This document shows, piece by piece, positions 7,107 through 10,908 of a stretch of DNA of 10,908 nucleotides. The notes beneath the pieces are model-generated. The model was not told the DNA's origin. It was given only the letters and a program-made list of their open reading frames with translations, and ran no database searches. The DNA is taken from the NCBI GenBank assembly GCA_016278585.1, contig JADQBO010000278.1, positions 1-10,908 on the forward strand, read 5' to 3'. Both the position numbers and the translations under genes were made by a program. The stretch is from Desulfosporosinus sp. Its GTDB lineage: Bacteria > Bacillota > Desulfitobacteriia > Desulfitobacteriales > Desulfitobacteriaceae. The stretch's first letter is position 1. Each line of letters begins with the position of its first letter.

Positions 7107-7111
7107 CCTCC
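7107..7111 (-). promoter_or_regulatory. Ribosome binding site fixing the moaD GTG start
   Basis: GGAGG on the minus strand with a 7-base spacer to GTG (7099-7097). It supports a 74-residue MoaD rather than the longer open frame. Confidence 0.8.
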
Positions 7112-7189
7112 TCTCTGTATATATCCAGAACTCCGATTTGCTGTTTTGCTAGGGTTATAGGTCATGATTTAATGAGTATTATGCTATCT

Positions 7190-7198
7190 ATTATACCA
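7190..7198 (-). promoter_or_regulatory. Extended -10 promoter for the cofactor cluster
   Basis: The minus strand reads TGGTATAAT: a perfect TATAAT (7190-7195) with the extended -10 TG one base before it. The -35 position falls inside the adjacent hairpin and does not match TTGACA, as is common for extended -10 promoters. A start near 7183 would give moaD a leader of about 85 bases. It lets moaD through MoeA-PBP be transcribed independently of AOR. Confidence 0.5.
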
Positions 7199-7209
7199 TG
7201 GTACTTCAA

Positions 7210-7232
7210 GGGGGACCTCTAAAAGGTCCCCC
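7210..7232 (-). terminator. GC-rich hairpin between AOR and moaD, probable AOR terminator
   Basis: GGGGGACC (7210-7217) pairs perfectly with GGTCCCCC (7225-7232) around a 7-base loop, about 100 bases after the AOR stop. On the minus strand the tail is TTGAAG, which is poor in U. It may terminate AOR incompletely or protect its 3' end. Bases 7233-7330 hold no other recognisable feature. Confidence 0.5.
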
Positions 7233-7330
7233 CTAAATAACTTTTTCCACTACCTATCGCAAAGAAGCCGACTGTACGATTTAAAATTTAGAACTTCAAC
7301 CCTTAGCACAGGTCTTTAACTATACTAAAC

Positions 7331-9124
7331 TTAAATACCTAAAATAGTTAGACGTTCGGGGGTTGGCACACCGGCCTTATCCCATCCGCGTTCAGCATAG
7401 TACTGAGTTAGAAGCTCAGGCAGGTTATGCATTTGTCCTTTTGATGGACCATCTGGAATTGGATCATTTAATAAACGTTTAGGTAAGGTATCATCGGACG
7501 CAGTGTATCCGACCCGTAAATTGTGAAGACGTTCTACGTTCCAAATCCGTTCTCCACAAGCTAGAAGTTCCTCATCCGTATAATTGAATCCAGTCACAGC
7601 ATTTACTAAGGCTGTGTAATCTGTAAGACCTAAGGCAAACGAAGAGAACAAACAGAGCCCTACTGCATCAATAACAGCCGTAAGGTCTTGGAAAATCTTG
7701 GTCCAAGTCGCTTTCCCTTCCACCGAATTACGATCAAGCTTTTCGGGAAGCCCTAAAACTTCCGGAGAAATCATATACCCGCGAACGTGACATCCGCCAC
7801 GATTACTTGTGGCATAGGCTAAGGCTTGCCCTTGTACGCCGCGTGGATCGTAGGCTGGTAGTTCTTGTTTCTTTACGCTCATAGACAGTTCCGGAGCGCC
7901 ATAACCATCGGCTAAACTATAAGAGCCTTGTGCCATTTTGGCTCCTAGTCCTTCACCATAAGCAATTTTACGAACCCATTCAACCATCCCTTGGCCGTTA
8001 CCAAACTCTAGCGGTGTACCATCCAGTTCTTCTGGCTTGATATAGCCGCGCTGTACTAGTTCCATACCTGCTGCAATCGTTGCACCAACCGAAATAGTAT
8101 CCATCCCTAGCTTATTACATAAATCATTGGCCTCATGAATTGCATCAAAGTCATGGATTCCACAGTCGGAGCCAAAGACCCACGCGGTTTCATATTCAGG
8201 CCCAGCTCCTTCCTTTCCATCCCATTTATTATAACGTCCACACCCGATCGGACAGCGATAGCAAGGATGCTTTTTAAGCAAGTATTTCTCGGTCATAGTT
8301 TCTCCGCTGATTTGATCTGCTTCCTTGTCATAAGCACCTTGGAAATTATTGACCGGATAGATTCCGTTTTCATTGATGATATTAACAAGAACAGCCGACC
8401 CGTACGTTGGAAGTCCTTGTCCAGTTACGCCATTTTCTCGGATTTTCTTCAAGACGTTTGACACAACTTCTTTCATTTGGTCAGCGTCAGCATTATCTAC
8501 CTTTCCGGTTCCACGAACTATAATCCCTTTAACATTCTTGGATCCCATAACAGCCCCTACCCCGGTACGCCCTGCTGCGCGGTATAGGTCGTTCACAATA
8601 GCTGCCATTAACGAGAGATTTTCCCCTGCAGGTCCGATCGCTAAAACTTTAGCTTTGTCATCCCCAAATTCCTGCATTAAAGCATCGGTTGTCTCGTAAA
8701 CATCCTTACCCCAAACTTTTGCGGCATCCTTTATTTCCACTTGGTCATCCTTAATCGAAATATATACAGGCTTGTTTGACTTTCCTTCCAAGACAACCAT
8801 ATCATAGCCCGCGAATTTTAATTGAGCTCCCCAATACCCTCCAGAATTTGAAGAGGCAATGACTCCATTCAACGGAGATTTTGTTACAACCATGTACCTT
8901 GCTGGAGTTGGGGCATTCGTACCAGTTAGTACTCCTGCGGCAATAAATAGTTTGTTTTCAGGAGAAAGAGCCTCAACATCTGACGCTACTTCATCTGTAA
9001 ACATTTTTCCGGCAAGTCCACGCCCACCTAAATACTTCTTTGCGAGTTCCATGTTTAATGGCTCAGTACTAGTCTTTCCGTCCGTGAGATTAATACGTAA
9101 TATTTTTCCGACATACCCACCCAT
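7331..9124 (-). CDS. aor: Aldehyde:ferredoxin oxidoreductase (tungsten-pterin, 4Fe-4S)
   Basis: A 597-residue, full-length cytosolic AOR, catalysing aldehyde + water to carboxylate with reduction of ferredoxin, or the reverse. Three cluster ligands occur as CYRCPIGC (C288, C291, C295) and the fourth is C491 in DAVGLC (486-491), which is also the second pterin-binding DxxGLC motif. The first pterin motif reads NKLGMD (337-342), with Asn in place of the Asp of the Pyrococcus enzyme. E312 and H446 align with the residues near tungsten (E313, H448 in P. furiosus). The N-terminal GYVGKILRINLTDG and the LGGRGLAGK segment are family signatures. The ATG has GGAGG 7 bases upstream. It is transcribed from a sigma-54 promoter, divergent from the activator gene, and is followed by W/Mo cofactor genes. 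No AorB-type subunit lies beside it. Substrate range is not visible. Confidence 0.96.
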   Translation of the reverse strand: MGGYVGKILRINLTDGKTSTEPLNMELAKKYLGGRGLAGKMFTDEVASDVEALSPENKLFIAAGVLTGTNAPTPARYMVVTKSPLNGVIASSNSGGYWGAQLKFAGYDMVVLEGKSNKPVYISIKDDQVEIKDAAKVWGKDVYETTDALMQEFGDDKAKVLAIGPAGENLSLMAAIVNDLYRAAGRTGVGAVMGSKNVKGIIVRGTGKVDNADADQMKEVVSNVLKKIRENGVTGQGLPTYGSAVLVNIINENGIYPVNNFQGAYDKEADQISGETMTEKYLLKKHPCYRCPIGCGRYNKWDGKEGAGPEYETAWVFGSDCGIHDFDAIHEANDLCNKLGMDTISVGATIAAGMELVQRGYIKPEELDGTPLEFGNGQGMVEWVRKIAYGEGLGAKMAQGSYSLADGYGAPELSMSVKKQELPAYDPRGVQGQALAYATSNRGGCHVRGYMISPEVLGLPEKLDRNSVEGKATWTKIFQDLTAVIDAVGLCLFSSFALGLTDYTALVNAVTGFNYTDEELLACGERIWNVERLHNLRVGYTASDDTLPKRLLNDPIPDGPSKGQMHNLPELLTQYYAERGWDKAGVPTPERLTILGI

Positions 9125-9223
9125 GAATCTTCCTCCTTGTTCCTTTTTTAATCAGTTCATTTCCTTTAAGGGATAAAGTCTATAAACACAACTAATCCCA
9201 AAGGTTCTTAGTCTAAATTATAT

Positions 9224-9239
9224 AGCAATTAACGTGCCA
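9224..9239 (-). promoter_or_regulatory. aor: Sigma-54 (-24/-12) promoter of the AOR gene
   Basis: The minus strand reads TGGCACGTTAATTGCT, a full match to TGGCAC-N5-TTGC(A/T). The predicted start is near 9213, giving an 89-base leader. It is orientated toward AOR, with the sigma-54 activator gene divergent on the other side of the intergenic region. Confidence 0.9.
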
Positions 9240-9310
9240 TATGTTAAAACTTTAAAATTAAATAAAATTTTCCATGTTTTCAGCTAAGTAACTCCAATAA
9301 CAAACAAAAC

Positions 9311-9342
9311 CAAACTATATTAAACTAAAACAAACTATATTA
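9311..9342. repeat. Two direct 12-bp repeats in the AOR/activator intergenic region
   Basis: CAAACTATATTA occurs at 9311-9322 and 9331-9342, exactly 20 bp apart (about two helical turns), within very AT-rich DNA between the putative activator sites and the sigma-54 promoter. It could be a bendable stretch aiding looping or a binding site for another regulator. AT-rich chance repetition is possible. Confidence 0.4.
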
Positions 9343-9393
9343 TATTCATTAAACACTGCCGAATTACTATTCTCATATAGCAATATTACTCAT

Positions 9394-9410
9394 TGTTCCG
9401 TATTTGATCA
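9394..9410. promoter_or_regulatory. Candidate activator binding site, proximal
   Basis: TGTTCCGTATTTGATCA is an imperfect palindrome (TGTTC-N7-GATCA) centred about 164 bp upstream of the AOR -24 element. It shares 13 of 17 bases with the second site 32 bp away. Position and symmetry fit an enhancer site for the adjacent sigma-54 activator. Confidence 0.5.
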
Positions 9411-9425
9411 TTTAAGTTTTAATTA

Positions 9426-9442
9426 TGTTCCAAAATTGAACA
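9426..9442. promoter_or_regulatory. Candidate activator binding site, distal
   Basis: TGTTCCAAAATTGAACA is a perfect TGTTC-N7-GAACA palindrome. Its centre is 32 bp (about three helical turns) from the proximal site, so two dimers would sit on the same DNA face. It also lies just upstream of the activator's own candidate promoter and could mediate autoregulation. Confidence 0.55.
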
Positions 9443-9472
9443 CTTAAGACAAAATGGAGTTCTTTAAACTTG

Positions 9473-9501
9473 TTGTTTGATTAAAATAGGTATGGTATTC
9501 T
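9473..9501 (+). promoter_or_regulatory. Tentative sigma-A promoter of the activator gene
   Basis: TTGTTT (9473-9478), 17 bases, then TATTCT (9496-9501). Both boxes are imperfect (three and four of six), but spacing and location suit the activator gene 50 bases downstream. No -24/-12 element points this way. Confidence 0.3.
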
Positions 9502-9552
9502 GTCATTATAAGGATAAAACACAAGGCTTAGAGAGGAAGGGGAAAGAGTCCA

Positions 9553-10908
9553 ATGGATAATCATTGGCAGCGTTTTATTCAGGGAGAAAGCGTTAAATCG
9601 GAAGTTGATCCTTCCATCTACCGTTCCTGGCAGAGAAGCTTAGAGTATCAAGTAGACCATAGGCTAGTTTCTAACCAAGACATTCTAACCACCGCACGCC
9701 TTAAGGAGCGCCGAGGCTCTCAAGAATCCTTAATCCGAGCAAGTGAACCTGTTTTACCTTATATTTTCAGCTTACTTGGAAACACTAATTATACTGTTTT
9801 GTTGGGCGATAACGATGGCTACATCATTGAGGCCATCGGAGATGCCCCCTTTATGAGTAAAGCCCAAAAAGTAAATCTAAGTCCCGGTGCCAGTTGGCGT
9901 GAGGAGATTCGTGGAACTAACGCCATCGGAACTGCTCTCCGCGATAATGCCCCCCTGTCAGTCTGCGGTTGGGAGCATTTTGTGCACGATAACCATTTTC
10001 TAGCTTGCTGGGCTGCTCCAATACAAAGTAGCCAAGGTACCCCTATCGGCGTTTTAGATATCAGTGGAGAAGCAAATCCAGACCGTCAAAAGATCTTAAC
10101 CATCGCAACAATGGGCGCAAGTATGATCGAAAAAAACTTGCGACTTTTTGAATTGGAAAATCAACTTAAATTTTACCAAGAAGGTTCTAAGTTAGCCTCG
10201 TCATTATTACAACAAGGATTTCTAGCTATTGATGATAATGGTGTCATTACTCAGATCAACGCTTACGGTGCCGGACTGATAGGCCGCCGACAAGCAGACA
10301 TTATCGGGCAACTGGCTAGAGATATTTTTAGTACACCAAGGGGATGGATGTTAAACGAACATTCTCTAAATCTCCATATAAAAGATCACACAGGGAAAGA
10401 AATCTCCTCCCACTTAAATCAGGTAGTTAATGAAGTCGGTCAGTCAATAGGCGCCGTTGGAACACTACAAATTACAAAGAAAGCCCCTTTGCCCAACACC
10501 TTATGGATCGGGAATGGCCCACTTTCACAACAAACTCTGTCACGAGCCTCAAAGATTGCCTCAACCCACTCTTCTGTACTCATTCACGGAGAAAGTGGCA
10601 CCGGAAAAGAAATAATTTCTCGTACAATCCATCAACTTAGTTCTCGAAGCGATGGTCCTTTTATTGCTTTGAACTGCGCTTCACTCCCTCCTTCACTTAT
10701 TGAAAGTGAGTTATTTGGGTATGTAGATGGGGCCTTCACCGGGGCTCGTCGTGGAGGGAAACCTGGTAAATTTGAATTGGCTAATAAAGGCACTATATTC
10801 CTCGATGAAATTGGAGATATGCCTCTTAATGTTCAAGTCGCCCTTCTTAGGGTACTCCAAGAAAAGGAAGTATCTCGAATCGGAGATACAAAAGCCTTGA
10901 AAATCGAC
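9553..10908 (+). CDS. Sigma-54-dependent enhancer-binding activator, AcoR-like (3' end missing)
   Basis: The frame is open from the ATG at 9553 to the window edge (452 codons), with GGAAGGGG 10 bases upstream. The start resembles AcoR-family activators (WQRFIQG, then SWQRSLEY). A GAF sensor at about 60-205 carries the family signature GASWREEIRGTNAIGTAL and AAPI...GVLDISGE. A PAS domain follows at about 212-300 (GFLAIDDNGVITQIN). The AAA+ domain has Walker A GESGTGKE (346-353), an intact sigma-54 contact loop GAFTGA (393-398) and Walker B IFLDEIG (415-421, D418, E419). The rest of the AAA+ domain and the HTH lie beyond the window; family members are usually about 600-680 residues. There is no phosphoreceiver domain, so it likely senses a small molecule directly, plausibly an alcohol, aldehyde or related metabolite. 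Divergence from AOR and two -24/-12 promoters here suggest it controls AOR and perhaps ADH. Confidence 0.93.
   Translation, partial: MDNHWQRFIQGESVKSEVDPSIYRSWQRSLEYQVDHRLVSNQDILTTARLKERRGSQESLIRASEPVLPYIFSLLGNTNYTVLLGDNDGYIIEAIGDAPFMSKAQKVNLSPGASWREEIRGTNAIGTALRDNAPLSVCGWEHFVHDNHFLACWAAPIQSSQGTPIGVLDISGEANPDRQKILTIATMGASMIEKNLRLFELENQLKFYQEGSKLASSLLQQGFLAIDDNGVITQINAYGAGLIGRRQADIIGQLARDIFSTPRGWMLNEHSLNLHIKDHTGKEISSHLNQVVNEVGQSIGAVGTLQITKKAPLPNTLWIGNGPLSQQTLSRASKIASTHSSVLIHGESGTGKEIISRTIHQLSSRSDGPFIALNCASLPPSLIESELFGYVDGAFTGARRGGKPGKFELANKGTIFLDEIGDMPLNVQVALLRVLQEKEVSRIGDTKALKID

Noticed and set aside
7100..7165. Longer MoaD beginning at the ATG at 7165
   Set aside because: The extra 22 residues precede the first beta strand and lack homologous character; GGAGG is correctly placed for the GTG at 7099.
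1..10908. CRISPR arrays, tRNA or rRNA genes, insertion sequences, phage or attachment sites
   Set aside because: No repeat-spacer pattern, transposase, tRNA-like fold or terminal inverted repeats were seen; the region reads as stable metabolic chromosome.

Overview
The window looks like a chromosomal segment of an anaerobic, low-to-mid GC Firmicute. My best guess is a Desulfosporosinus/Desulfitobacterium-type member of the Clostridia. The guess rests on strong GGAGG ribosome sites, a tungsten-type aldehyde:ferredoxin oxidoreductase (AOR), an iron-type alcohol dehydrogenase (ADH), sigma-54 control and a MoeA fused to a substrate-binding-like domain. I cannot name the species from sequence alone.

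Layout from left to right. (1) Bases 1-17 hold the first codons of a gene reading leftward out of the window, behind a good sigma-A promoter. (2) A plus-strand molybdopterin-binding protein with a C-terminal four-cysteine motif (292-1314) converges on a minus-strand ADH (1439-2602), and a strong bidirectional terminator lies between them. (3) A minus-strand molybdenum/tungsten cofactor cluster runs moaD (7099-6875), a ThiF/MoeB-like adenylyltransferase (6873-6187), moeA (6153-4912) and moeA fused to a PBP-like domain (4876-2969). Gaps are 1-35 bases and a hairpin terminator follows. (4) A minus-strand AOR (9124-7331) lies just upstream. (5) Divergent from it is a sigma-54 enhancer-binding activator of the AcoR type (9553 to the window edge), cut off inside its AAA+ domain.

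The genes read as one module. ADH interconverts alcohol and aldehyde, and AOR interconverts aldehyde and carboxylate using ferredoxin. The MoaD/ThiF-like/MoeA/MoeA-PBP set could sulfurate pterin and insert the metal for AOR. Both ADH and AOR have near-consensus -24/-12 (sigma-54) promoters, and the activator gene sits beside AOR. Two related 17-bp imperfect palindromes, 32 bp apart, lie between activator and AOR and are good candidates for its binding sites. The cofactor cluster appears to have its own extended -10 sigma-A promoter, so it may be made constitutively while the two enzymes are induced. The direction of carbon flow (alcohol oxidation or acid reduction) cannot be read from the DNA.
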